A stretch of 64,000 nt of DNA from Pirellulales bacterium (GTDB lineage: Bacteria > Planctomycetota > Planctomycetia > Pirellulales > Lacipirellulaceae). The stretch lies in the NCBI GenBank assembly GCA_022448265.1, contig JAKVCC010000011.1, positions 62,001 through 126,000 on the forward strand, read 5' to 3'. The notes under the pieces were generated by a model. The model saw only the letters and a program-made list of their open reading frames with translations. It was not told the DNA's origin and ran no database searches. Below are positions 17,477 through 27,000 of this stretch, one piece after another; the first letter of the stretch is position 1, and each line of letters starts with the position of its first letter. The translations under genes were made by a program, and so were the position numbers.

Positions 17477-18321
17477 GCCGTCCGATGATGTCGAAGTCCA
17501 TCTCCGAACAATTTAACCTGAGAGGACGTGTTGCCGTAATTACCGGCGGCGCGGGATTATTGGGCGTTCAGCACGCCTCAGCCATCGCGGAGGCCGGCGG
17601 GGTGCCTGTTTTGGCTGACATCGATGGCGACACGGCCAAGGATCGCGCAAATAAAATTTCAGCTGCCTTTGGAGTTCAAGCAATTGGATGTGCCGTTGAT
17701 ATCACCAGCGAGGAAAGCGTTTGCGGGCTACTTCGACATGTTTGCGAACTGCATCCGCGCATTCATGTGCTTATTAACAATGCAGCGAACAATCCGAAAA
17801 TGGAGTCGCACACGGATGTCGAATTCAGCCGACTGGAAAATTTTCCGCTTGGCCAATGGGAGAAGGACCTGCAGGTTGGCTTAACCGGAAGCTTTATCTG
17901 CAGCAAGTTCATTGGGAACCACATGGCCCAAAGCGGCGGAGGCGCAATCATCAATATTGCTTCGGACCTCGGAACCATAGCGCCGGATCAGCGATTGTAT
18001 CGTAAAGATGGAGTGGCCGACGAGGACCAGCCTGTAAAACCGGTGACGTACTCTGTGGTGAAAGCCGGTTTGATTGGTCTCACCAAGTATCTTTCGACGT
18101 ACTGGCCAGAGAAAGGGGTCCGCGCAAACTCCTTTTCTCCCGGAGGTGTATTTAACGGGCAGTCGCCTGAATTTGTCGAGAAACTGGGGCAGCTAATACC
18201 TATGGGGCGGATGGCAGCAATTGACGAGTACCGGGCTGCAATTGTATTCCTCAGTTCCGATGCATCCTCGTATATGAATGGGAGCGATCTGGCAATGGAC
18301 GGGGGCAGGACGGCATGGTAG
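17473..18321 (+). CDS. SDR family oxidoreductase
   Basis: A 282-residue classical short-chain dehydrogenase starting at a GTG that overlaps the preceding stop. The cofactor motif TGGAGLLG is at residues 24-31, NNAAN marks the NAD-binding core, the catalytic Ser lies in NIASD, and the Tyr193-x3-Lys197 pair sits in TYSVVKAG; the tail ends with MDGGRTAW. All catalytic residues are present, so it should be active. In this operon it probably reduces or oxidises a hydroxyl of the sugar intermediate. It overlaps the next gene by 7 bases. Confidence 0.9.
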   Translation: MSRPMMSKSISEQFNLRGRVAVITGGAGLLGVQHASAIAEAGGVPVLADIDGDTAKDRANKISAAFGVQAIGCAVDITSEESVCGLLRHVCELHPRIHVLINNAANNPKMESHTDVEFSRLENFPLGQWEKDLQVGLTGSFICSKFIGNHMAQSGGGAIINIASDLGTIAPDQRLYRKDGVADEDQPVKPVTYSVVKAGLIGLTKYLSTYWPEKGVRANSFSPGGVFNGQSPEFVEKLGQLIPMGRMAAIDEYRAAIVFLSSDASSYMNGSDLAMDGGRTAW

Positions 18322-19550
18322 ATCGACCGCAAGTGGTTCTCGGTATCGTAGAGGACTGTTATGCATCTACGGGACTGCCAAGGGAAAACGTTTGGCAACT
18401 GGGTGGCCATCCCCTGATCGCCTTTGGCGTCGCCAGCGCCATGGCCGCCAAATCCATCGATCGGGTGATCGTATCTACCGCCAACAAGCGCGTGGCGGAG
18501 AGCGCCTGCGCCTACGGTGCCGAAGCGCCCTTTCTTTTGCCCGCTGAGCTGGCCACGAACACTACGCCCGACCTCTTGCGGTTTCAGCACATGCTCTCCT
18601 GGCTGCAGGATCATGAAGGCTACCAACCGTCGATTGTCGTCCAGATCCGGACTACCACCCCGTTTCGCCCCCGCGGATTTCTCGATTCTGCCATTGCCCT
18701 TTTGCAAGCCGACGCGAAGACCGATTCCGTCCTAGCCGTCGCCCATCCCAAACAGGCCCCTTCGGCAATGTGGACCCGGGACGAAAAGGATTACCTCCGC
18801 CCGCTCCTAGAAAGGGGACGCGCGGAGCCCGATAGCCAGCCTGGCCCGCTAGCCTTATGGCAATCGGGGCACGCAGACGTCGTTCGCACCAATACAATTT
18901 TAAAGAAAGGGTCGCTCACGGGTGACTATGTGAAGTCGGTGTTCGTGGATCCGTCCTTTGTTGTAAACATCGACCGGTCGGAGGACCTGCACTGCGCTGA
19001 AACCCTGCTCGGAACATGCGCCCTCAACATCGACCTGCCGGAGCGCTCGAACCCCCAGTCGGTACCACTACCCGCGCGTACCCGTTTGGTCGTCCTAGAT
19101 TTCGATGGAACCCTCACCGACGATCGCGTTTGGGTGGATTCCGAAGGCCGTGAGTCCGTAGCCTGCAGCCGTAGCGACGGGTTGGGCCTGGAGATGCTCC
19201 GCAAGGCCGGGATTGAGGCGTGCGTGCTTTCTAAAGAGGCAAACCCTGTCGTAGCCCGCCGATGCGAAAAACTGCGTATTGCTTGTACACAGGGAATCGA
19301 CGACAAGGTAGGGGCGCTGCGAGAAATCATGGCTAAGCGCGACATCGAGGCTCGGGAAGTCGTATATGTGGGTAACGACGTTATCGACATCGACTGCATG
19401 CGTCTGGTGGGGTTTTCATTTGCCCCGGCCGATGCGCACCCTAGCGTCAAACAACAAACTGACTGCATCCTGTCGCGCGCGGGCGGGAGAGGAGCTGTTC
19501 GCGAGGTTTGTGAAATACTGCTCGCCAACTTGCAATTGCAGTCAGAATAA
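18315..19550 (+). CDS. CMAS-like fusion: degenerate cytidylyltransferase domain plus KdsC-type HAD phosphatase
   Basis: A 411-residue protein with the order seen in animal CMP-sialate synthetase: nucleotidyltransferase fold (~1-235) followed by a KdsC-like HAD domain (~255-400). In the first half, the place of the ARGGSKGIPxKN signature reads DCYASTGLPREN (residues 14-25), so the key Arg and both Lys are lost, although the rest of the fold (HPLIAFGVASAMA, VSTANKRVAESA, QIRTTTPFRP) is recognisable. The second half has all HAD motifs: DFDGT at 262-266, Ser306-Lys307, Lys331 and GND at 353-355. It is therefore more likely a phosphatase, for example on an ulosonate 8- or 9-phosphate, with a structural or substrate-binding N-terminal domain. 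Last gene of the plus-strand operon. Confidence 0.82.
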   Translation: MVDRPQVVLGIVEDCYASTGLPRENVWQLGGHPLIAFGVASAMAAKSIDRVIVSTANKRVAESACAYGAEAPFLLPAELATNTTPDLLRFQHMLSWLQDHEGYQPSIVVQIRTTTPFRPRGFLDSAIALLQADAKTDSVLAVAHPKQAPSAMWTRDEKDYLRPLLERGRAEPDSQPGPLALWQSGHADVVRTNTILKKGSLTGDYVKSVFVDPSFVVNIDRSEDLHCAETLLGTCALNIDLPERSNPQSVPLPARTRLVVLDFDGTLTDDRVWVDSEGRESVACSRSDGLGLEMLRKAGIEACVLSKEANPVVARRCEKLRIACTQGIDDKVGALREIMAKRDIEAREVVYVGNDVIDIDCMRLVGFSFAPADAHPSVKQQTDCILSRAGGRGAVREVCEILLANLQLQSE

Positions 19551-19696
19551 CTGTTGGCACCGGTCGATGGGAAAAAGTCCCACGGATCCCTGGGCGGCTC
19601 CTAACGGACGTCCCACCCCAGCGACCCTACTTCAGGGTACCCATAAGCTTAACCCTGCCAGCATGCCACCCGTCACTCGGTTCTCCCAGCGAAGGG

Positions 19697-20695
19697 TCAG
19701 TCACCTGCGGAAGCGGCCGGTTCTCCGAATATAGATTTGAAGTAGGACCGCAGAAATGGGAGAGCTGCCAGCGCCGGCAGTACTGATCGCGAAATGGCTA
19801 AAATCCCGACTGCTGCGGCCAGTTCGGGCGCCATGTACGCCGCGAAAAGGTAAACAATTGCGGCATCCCGCGTGCCAATACCGCCCAGTGTAAATGGAAC
19901 AAGCCCGGCGATCAGCACGACGGGAGTGAGCGCGAGGCTTGCCAAAAAGGGAACCTGGGCTCCCACGGCCAGCGTAAACATCCATATCTGAGTGAGGTGA
20001 AGGAACCAGAGTCCCAGGGAAAACAGCACCAGCCAATGGGAGCGCCGCCCCAACGCGGAGTGCAGATCTGGCCACCCCTCAACCAGCAAGGTGAGCTTCG
20101 CCCTTTTTCTGAACAGGTTCAGCCCCTGGACCTTTTCGAGCAAAAGTTTTGACGTGCCGCCCGAGAGGAGGAGCCCGCCGCTCAAAAGCCACAGACCCAA
20201 AGCCGGCGGCGCAACCGCGTCGATGCGGACCGCCGCCAAGCCCGACAACCATCCCAGCAGACACCAAGAAGCGACGGCGAAGGCATCGCACACACGCTCG
20301 TAAACTACGACCGACACCGCAACACCAACTGAATTGCCGTGCTTTGCGTAGAGAAAATGGCTTTTGGCAAGATCACCCAGTTTGGCTGGCAAAAAAAGAT
20401 TGAGCGCGTTGGCAATCACTGTCAGTGCAAACGCATCGGTCCAGCCTGGATCGGTCCTCAACGATGCCACCCAGCGAAACCGGATAGCGCCCAGTATCGT
20501 GATCGGGACAATCATTCCCACCGAGAGCACCAGCCACATCACATCCGCCGATGCAAACACCTTCACGATGGCGCCGAAATTGAGCTTCCGGTAGACCAGC
20601 CAGAGAATGGCCGCACTCACGACCACGCTCAGAAGTTTCATCGGAACCTTGCTGCGAACCAGGCCCCACAGATCTGTGGATAGGAGTTGCTTCAC
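19697..20695 (-). CDS. UPF0104 / lysylphosphatidylglycerol synthase transmembrane-like protein (flippase-like)
   Basis: A 332-residue integral membrane protein with about eight hydrophobic segments. Family markers are FLPAKLGDLAKSHFLYAKHG and the later VPFTLGGIGTRDAAIVYLF, typical of the UPF0104 group that includes the membrane half of MprF. It begins at a GTG inside a 4-base GTGA overlap with the upstream glycosyltransferase-like gene, so the two are co-translated. Proteins of this group often neighbour glycosyltransferases and are suspected of moving lipid-linked substrates. It converges on the nonulosonate operon with 146 bp between the stops, and no clear terminator was found there. Confidence 0.85.
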   Translation of the reverse strand: MKQLLSTDLWGLVRSKVPMKLLSVVVSAAILWLVYRKLNFGAIVKVFASADVMWLVLSVGMIVPITILGAIRFRWVASLRTDPGWTDAFALTVIANALNLFLPAKLGDLAKSHFLYAKHGNSVGVAVSVVVYERVCDAFAVASWCLLGWLSGLAAVRIDAVAPPALGLWLLSGGLLLSGGTSKLLLEKVQGLNLFRKRAKLTLLVEGWPDLHSALGRRSHWLVLFSLGLWFLHLTQIWMFTLAVGAQVPFLASLALTPVVLIAGLVPFTLGGIGTRDAAIVYLFAAYMAPELAAAVGILAISRSVLPALAALPFLRSYFKSIFGEPAASAGD

Positions 20696-22017
20696 GATTC
20701 ACTTTGAGAAGGGTTACTGGTCAACACCCGTTGGATCTCTTCCCGGGCCTTTTCTTCCAGAAGGGCCGGAGAATTTAAATACGCCGCGTCGTAGTTTCGA
20801 AAACGTTGGGCCCAGTCTTGCGAGAAAAACTCCGCCAGCCCATCCATGGAAACCTCGCTTAAGGAGGTAACCGGGGGCGGAATTACCCGGCTCACAACAA
20901 AACCATAGATATCCGATCGGCTCTCAGGCAGAACCGTAAACTCCCGCATCGCGACCGTTGGTACGCCCGCCTTGAGTACGCCCAAATGCACGTTGCTGTT
21001 CTCGTCGGCGATAATCCAATCACACTGACAGGCAACTTCTTGTAACAGCTGGCCCGAATCCGTTTCGATCACTCCGCTCATATCCCCGAGCTCGGACGCC
21101 AGCTTGGAGGGCCCCAGCATGCTAGGGTGCCACCTGACTAAAATTCGCTCCGGCGTAAAGAGTCGTCGACAGTCAGCAATAAGGCGCGTGAACTGTGGCC
21201 AAACAATGACCTTCGGAGCGAAAACACCAACTGTGGGCCTTTTCTTGTGCAGCGTTTCCACGCGCATTGGCTTTGACTCACCTTCGCCTCCGCAAAAAAT
21301 AACACGGCCGCTGACCGGCCCCTTTTTCTCGTAACTCTTCAACGCCGCCTCTCCGTCAAGAACCGAAAGCGTATATCGCAGTCTGGGCGAAACTGCGGTG
21401 GGATACGCATGCGAGATGAAAATCGACGGTATCCCAACCGCGGTTGCAGCGCGTGCAAACGCCAGCGGCTCCGGGTTTGAGTCGCTTGACACAATCACGC
21501 CAGACGGCTCTATGCGGCTAAGGATTTCCCGGGCCCGCACATAACAGCACACTGCAATGGCGGATCGGCAAGCAACGAGGAAATCATGGTCCCGGTTCAA
21601 GCGGCCTACGATGCGGTAAAACCGGGGCAGTTTCTGAAAGTTGCCCAATACCCTCAGCAGCCGGGCAAAGGTACCCGGCGAAAGTAGCTGCCGGGATCCA
21701 AGTCGCAACCACGCCACCGACTCGGACCCTATCCAGGAGCTGACCTTCCGAGCTCGCTTCCGCGCGTTTTCGTGAACCGCAACAATGAGGGCCCGCTTGG
21801 GCTCTCGCGCGGATGGCGCCAGTGTGATGTACGACTTGCCGGCAAAAAGAAAAATCAAAATGGTAGAGAGATGCGACTGTCCCAGATAGCGATGAATATG
21901 CCAAACCAGCTTCACGACAGGGCCCGTATTGCGAAGGTGCCGGAACAAGGCTTGGCGAACCGGATCGGAATCAGCGTGCACCACTTCCTGTACAGTTCTA
22001 AGCAGCTCAATTTTCAT
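20692..22017 (-). CDS. Putative glycosyltransferase with GT-B-like C-terminal half
   Basis: A 441-residue cytosolic protein from the ATG at 22017; a longer frame to 22227 adds an unlikely Cys/Arg-rich leader. I do not recognise the exact family. The C-terminal half looks like GT-B enzymes of the CDP-glycerol/polysialyltransferase kind: an RWHPS motif at ~295-299 (His297-Pro298), a DSGQLLQEVACQCDWIIADENSN region near 340, and LKAGVPTVAMREF after it. Bacterial sialyltransferase families share an HP motif and a later Ser/Thr motif, so it is a candidate transferase for the CMP-ulosonate made next door, but this rests on short motifs. It is translationally coupled to the flippase-like gene. The N-terminal 130 residues give no clue. 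Confidence 0.6.
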   Translation of the reverse strand: MKIELLRTVQEVVHADSDPVRQALFRHLRNTGPVVKLVWHIHRYLGQSHLSTILIFLFAGKSYITLAPSAREPKRALIVAVHENARKRARKVSSWIGSESVAWLRLGSRQLLSPGTFARLLRVLGNFQKLPRFYRIVGRLNRDHDFLVACRSAIAVCCYVRAREILSRIEPSGVIVSSDSNPEPLAFARAATAVGIPSIFISHAYPTAVSPRLRYTLSVLDGEAALKSYEKKGPVSGRVIFCGGEGESKPMRVETLHKKRPTVGVFAPKVIVWPQFTRLIADCRRLFTPERILVRWHPSMLGPSKLASELGDMSGVIETDSGQLLQEVACQCDWIIADENSNVHLGVLKAGVPTVAMREFTVLPESRSDIYGFVVSRVIPPPVTSLSEVSMDGLAEFFSQDWAQRFRNYDAAYLNSPALLEEKAREEIQRVLTSNPSQSES

Positions 22018-22437
22018 AATCGCACAAAGGGGGCACAACCGGGTACAGCACGACCGTGCAGACAACGGCATTCGCGTCCGGTCACGGAATTCAACTGTAA
22101 ATCCCCGTCCAAAATTTGGAAATAGGACTTCCTCGCTTTTGTCAAAAGAATCCTTCCAATTCTTCTTGTCTCGGTGGGTGTCCGCTTTTTGCACACACGC
22201 ACGGTGCATGCCTAACGCTTGTCCCAAAATGACAAATCCCTAGATTGCCCGTGAACATCAGTTGCCATCCGGCAGCAGACAATTGGCGACTTTTTTGCAT
22301 GCGTTGCATCCGTCGATAAACACGTGCCCCATCCTCCCACCACGGTGCACAGGTTAAGGACTTGGTGCTATAATCGGCAACATTTAGCGGCAAGTGAAAT
22401 CTACCACGAAAGGCTCGGTGCAACGTTGAGAGCTTTA
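22018..22437. other. Divergent intergenic region, about 420 bp
   Basis: This separates the minus-strand glycosyltransferase-like gene from the plus-strand sulfatase. Both promoters should lie here. Frames running into it from either side (to 22227 and 22324) are low-quality extensions of the flanking genes. No RNA, repeat or clear promoter was recognised. Confidence 0.4.
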
Positions 22438-24039
22438 ATGTTGAAAGCAGCGATATTGAAAGACGCTCGATTAAGATTCGTACTGGCTTATAGCCTGGCA
22501 ATCGTTTGCGGACTGCCCCTGCGGGCAGTGCTTGCCAGCGAACAGGGACGGCCAAACATTCTCTTTATCTACAGCGACGACCACGCGTACCAGGCGATCA
22601 GCGCCTACGGATCAAACCGCAACAAAACACCCAACATTGATTCGCTCGCCAGAGATGGCATGCTCTTCGATCGTTGCCTAGTTACCAACTCAATTTGCGG
22701 CCCATGCCGCGCGGTAATTCTCACGGGCAAGTACTCCCATCTCAACGGTTTCACGCGTAACGACAATCGTTTCGACGGCACTCAACAAACGTTTCCCAAA
22801 CTGCTTCGCCAAGCCGGATACCAGACCGCCATGATCGGAAAATGGCATTTGGCATCCGATCCAACCGGCTTCGATTATTGGAAGGTATTGCCAGGGCAGG
22901 GGGCCTATTACAACCCGGACTTCAAAACCGCTGCGGGAACCGAGCGCCTTATGGGCTACTGCACGGACATCATCACCGACATTGGCCTCCAGTGGCTGCA
23001 GTCTGAGCGTGACCCCAAAAAACCTTTCATGATGATGCTGCAGCACAAAGCGCCGCACCGAGAGTGGGCCGCGGGTCCCACGCATCTGAATACGTATGAC
23101 GATGTCACGATGCCGGAACCCGAAACTCTTTTTGACGACTATCACGACCGCCCCTCGGTAATTCGTGATCAACAGATGACCATCGCTCGGAGCATGACAC
23201 AGGGCTATGACTTGAAGCTTTGGGACGAATCCAATCGCCACACGCCAGGGTTCAAGCGTTTTTTTGGCCGCTTCACGGATGAACAAAAACGAGCTTTCTT
23301 GGAGGCCTATGCCGAAAAGAATCGCGAATTCACTGAGGCGAATCTCGCAGGCAAAGACCTTATTAGCTGGAAGTACCAACGTTACGTCAAAGACTATCTG
23401 CGCTGCATTGCGTCGGTGGATGAGAACGTCGGACGGGTCTTGGACTACCTTAAGGAGTCGGGCTTGGGCAAGAACACGATCGTGATTTATTCGTCCGATC
23501 AGGGATTCTACTTGGGCGAGCACGGTTGGTTTGACAAACGCTGGATTTTTGAGCAATCCTTAAAAACACCTTTGCTGGTTCGCTGGCCGGGAGTTGTGGA
23601 GCCGGGCAGTCGCAACGATAGCGTAGTTTCCAATCTCGACTTTGCCGAAACATTCCTTGACATCGCGGGCGCGACAGTGCCTGCAGACATGCAAGGCCAT
23701 TCGCTGCTGCCACTAATCCAGGGGCACACCCCCAACAACTGGCGACAGACATTTTACTACCACTACTATGAAACTGGCGGGCACGGTGTCCCCGCGCATT
23801 TTGGCGTGGTCACCGACCGGCACAAATTGGTGCGGTATTACGAGACCCGAGCTAATCGCAAGCTGGTACCTATCAACCAGTGGGAATTAATCGACTACAA
23901 GTCCAACCCGGAAGAGACCGTTAATTTCCTGGGGGATCCAACTTACGCCGAAACCAAAATGGATCTCCGCCAAGAATTGAGACGACTGCAAGCACACTAT
24001 CAGGTGCCATCGATCTCCACGAATTTTCCCAATGAGTAA
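22438..24039 (+). CDS. Secreted sulfatase (formylglycine type)
   Basis: A 533-residue sulfatase from the ATG at 22438, chosen because a signal peptide follows at once ([22 protein letters not shown]). The mature part opens [21 protein letters not shown], supplying the metal aspartates. The modification site is CGPCR with Cys87 as the formylglycine residue, followed by [15 protein letters not shown] and [16 protein letters not shown] complete the active site. It would cleave sulfate esters from a glycan outside the cytoplasm. It lies 23 bp before the DUF6807/cytochrome fusion and is probably co-transcribed with it and the second sulfatase. The specific sulfated sugar is unknown. Confidence 0.92.
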   Translation: MLKAAILKDARLRFVLAYSLAIVCGLPLRAVLASEQGRPNILFIYSDDHAYQAISAYGSNRNKTPNIDSLARDGMLFDRCLVTNSICGPCRAVILTGKYSHLNGFTRNDNRFDGTQQTFPKLLRQAGYQTAMIGKWHLASDPTGFDYWKVLPGQGAYYNPDFKTAAGTERLMGYCTDIITDIGLQWLQSERDPKKPFMMMLQHKAPHREWAAGPTHLNTYDDVTMPEPETLFDDYHDRPSVIRDQQMTIARSMTQGYDLKLWDESNRHTPGFKRFFGRFTDEQKRAFLEAYAEKNREFTEANLAGKDLISWKYQRYVKDYLRCIASVDENVGRVLDYLKESGLGKNTIVIYSSDQGFYLGEHGWFDKRWIFEQSLKTPLLVRWPGVVEPGSRNDSVVSNLDFAETFLDIAGATVPADMQGHSLLPLIQGHTPNNWRQTFYYHYYETGGHGVPAHFGVVTDRHKLVRYYETRANRKLVPINQWELIDYKSNPEETVNFLGDPTYAETKMDLRQELRRLQAHYQVPSISTNFPNE

Positions 24040-24062
24040 CGGCTAAGCACAAAGGAATTCTT

Positions 24063-27000
24063 ATGCAAGGCAACGTTTCAAAAATGCGCATGCACAAGCT
24101 TACCGGTAACGCCCGTAGGCGATTTGGTACGTTGCTCCTCGCGGCATTTTCTGCAGTACCCGCCATAGCATCTGCTGCCACACCCACCACTGGGGCTGAG
24201 TCGGCTTCACTTCAGATTCAGTCCGATAAGGCTGTAGGCAGGTTGACTGTTTTTCGCGGTGACGATCCAGAGCCCATTTTGACCCAACACGCGCGGAAAG
24301 ATTTTCGTCCGTACCTGCATCCGATTGTGGCCCCAGACGGGCGGGGCGTGCTGACCGAAGCGAGCCCCGATCACCATCCCCATCAAACGGGACTCTACTG
24401 GGGATTCACCCGGGTCAATGGCCGCGACTACTTTCATCATCCACAGGGCGACCACTGGCGCCGCGTTTCTGCCACAGTTCTCAAGGCGGTAGCTCAGGGG
24501 GAGCATGATTCGGTGCAGTGGGAAACTGTCTACGATCTGTTGGACGAAGATGGCACGGCAATCTTGAGAGAATCCCAAGTCTGGACCATGCGCGAGGACC
24601 ATGGCACCTATGTCCTCGACCTCAAGTGGACCGGTCACGCCAAGACCCACATCACCATCGGCAAGGCCAATTATGGCGGACTGTTCTTGCGGATGCCATG
24701 GCATGACGGCGTAGAGGGTGCCGTCCGCAACAGCAATCGCCTGATGGGGCCGCAGGCCGAAGGTCAGCGGGCCGCGTGGGTCGATGTGGGCATGCGCGTG
24801 GAAGGACGCGACGATTTGGCCCATATCGCAATTTTCGACCACCCCAAAAATCCTGGTTTTCCGCTGCCGTGGCGCGTTGATGGCAAGATGGGAGTCGGGC
24901 CGGTACGGGCGCGGCTCGGCGACTGGACGATCGCCAAAAATGAGCGGGCGTCAATCCAACATCAGTTGGTGGTCTATACGGGCCAATATAATAAGAGGGC
25001 GCTCACCCAGAAATGGTCGAAGTACTCGGGGCAAAGCCTGGCATCAGTGAACTTTCTTTCTCCCGAAAAAGCTGTCGAAAACATGACGCTTGTCGAAGGA
25101 TTTGAGGTGGAAGCGTATGCGACCGAGCCCATGATCACCCAACCCATGGCCTTTTGCTGGGACGATTCTGGACGAATGTGGGTCGCGGAAAACCGCGACT
25201 ACGAAACGCGGGGCACGGGATTCTCAGGTTCCGGAGATAGCCGCATTCTGATTTTGGAAGATACCGACCGCGATGGCGTCGCGGACAGCCGAAAGGTGTT
25301 TCTGGAAGGGATTCCGTTTCCTGCCGCAATCGCCGTTGGTTTTGATGGACTATGGTTGGGGGCACCGCCCAATCTCTTGTTTGTTCCGGACCGCAACGGG
25401 GACGACCGGGCAGATACTGAAGACATCGAGGTTCGGCTAACGGGTTGGGGAATCCGAGATCGGCACGAAACCATCAACAGTTTTATGTGGGGCCCCGATG
25501 GCTGGCTGTACGGCTGCCAGGGATTTGCAACTGCGTCCCGGGTGAGCGAACCGGAAGACGAGGGCCATATTTACCGTCACGGCGAACCATTTCCCACAGA
25601 GAATGCATACGGAAGAAATGGGCGACAAGATGCGTGGCCCAATGTAAAGTTGGCCGGCGAGCCGGTCGACTTCAACGGAGGCGTATTTCGCTACCATCCG
25701 CTCAAGCGCCGCTTTGAAGTGGTCGCCCACGGCTTCAGCAACCCCTGGGGCCTCGACTACGACGCCAAGGGGCAGCTATTTATTACTGCCTGCGTGATAC
25801 CCCACCTGTGGCATGTCATCCCCGGCGGCATATATCATCGCCAGGGGGGCAACCATTTTAGTCCCTATGTCTATAGCGACATCACCACCATCGCTGATCA
25901 CCGGCATCATTCGGCCCACGGGGGGGCCCGCATTTACCAGTCGGATGCGTTTCCCGACAAGTACAAAAATCGGATCTTCATGGCCAACATTCACCAGCAT
26001 GCGGTACTCACCGACATCCTCGAGCCAAGTGGCTCAGGTTACATCGGTCGGCACGGCGACGATTTTTTATTGGCCAACGACAATCAATGGGTCGGTTTTA
26101 GCATCGAAATTGGACCGACTGGAGCGGTGTATGTGCTGGATTGGCACGACGCCAACATATGTGGTAGTGAGGTTATCCAAAAAGAGACTGGCCGCATCTA
26201 CCGCATGGCACCGACGGTCTCCCACGCGCAAGAATGGAAAGGTCGTTATGGCGATTTGCGTGAACAGCCCAACGCCGCACTGGTCAAACTACAGACCAGC
26301 GAAAGCGATTGGCACGCCCGCCGCGCGCGGCTGCTCTTGCAGCAGCGCGCAACGAGCGGCAACCTTGATTCAGCAACGAGCATCGCCCTCAAAACTCTGT
26401 TTCGCGCGGCGGCCAGCGCTGACCATCGTCTGCGCGCGCTCTGGACGTTGCACGTGACGGGCGGGGCCGACGCGGCGATGCTCCTCGATGCGCTGGATGA
26501 TCGCGACGAGCACATCCGAGGCTGGGCTATTCAACTGCTTTGCGAGGACCGTGCCGCGCCCGACGAGGCCCTGCAACGGTTTGTTGATCTCGCCCGCAAT
26601 GACACTTCGCCGGTAGTCAGACTTTATCTGGCGGCGGCACTACAGCGTGTGAAACCCGACACCCAGTGGGCAATCGCCGAAGAACTGGCACTGCACGCAG
26701 AAGACGCAGAAGACCACAACATTTCGAAGATGATCTGGTTCGGCATTGAGCCACTCGTAACGACCGACCTGGATCGATCACTGCGACTTGCCGGAAACGC
26801 GCAATTGCCGTTGCTCACACGGCACATTGCCAGGCGATTGACAGACTCCGAACAGCTTATAGAAGTTGTGGCGGCGGTCAGCGCATCACCGTCTGCTCGC
26901 AAGCAATTGCTACTGGGCATCCGTGACGGATTGGAAGGCCAATACGATGTTCGGGCGCCGGACAACTGGACTCCCGTGTACGATCAACTGCAAACAGACG

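Noticed and set aside
18926-19528. 200-codon minus-strand frame opposite the CMAS-like fusion
   Set aside because: Ser/Arg-rich composition typical of an antisense shadow; the plus strand encodes all HAD motifs.
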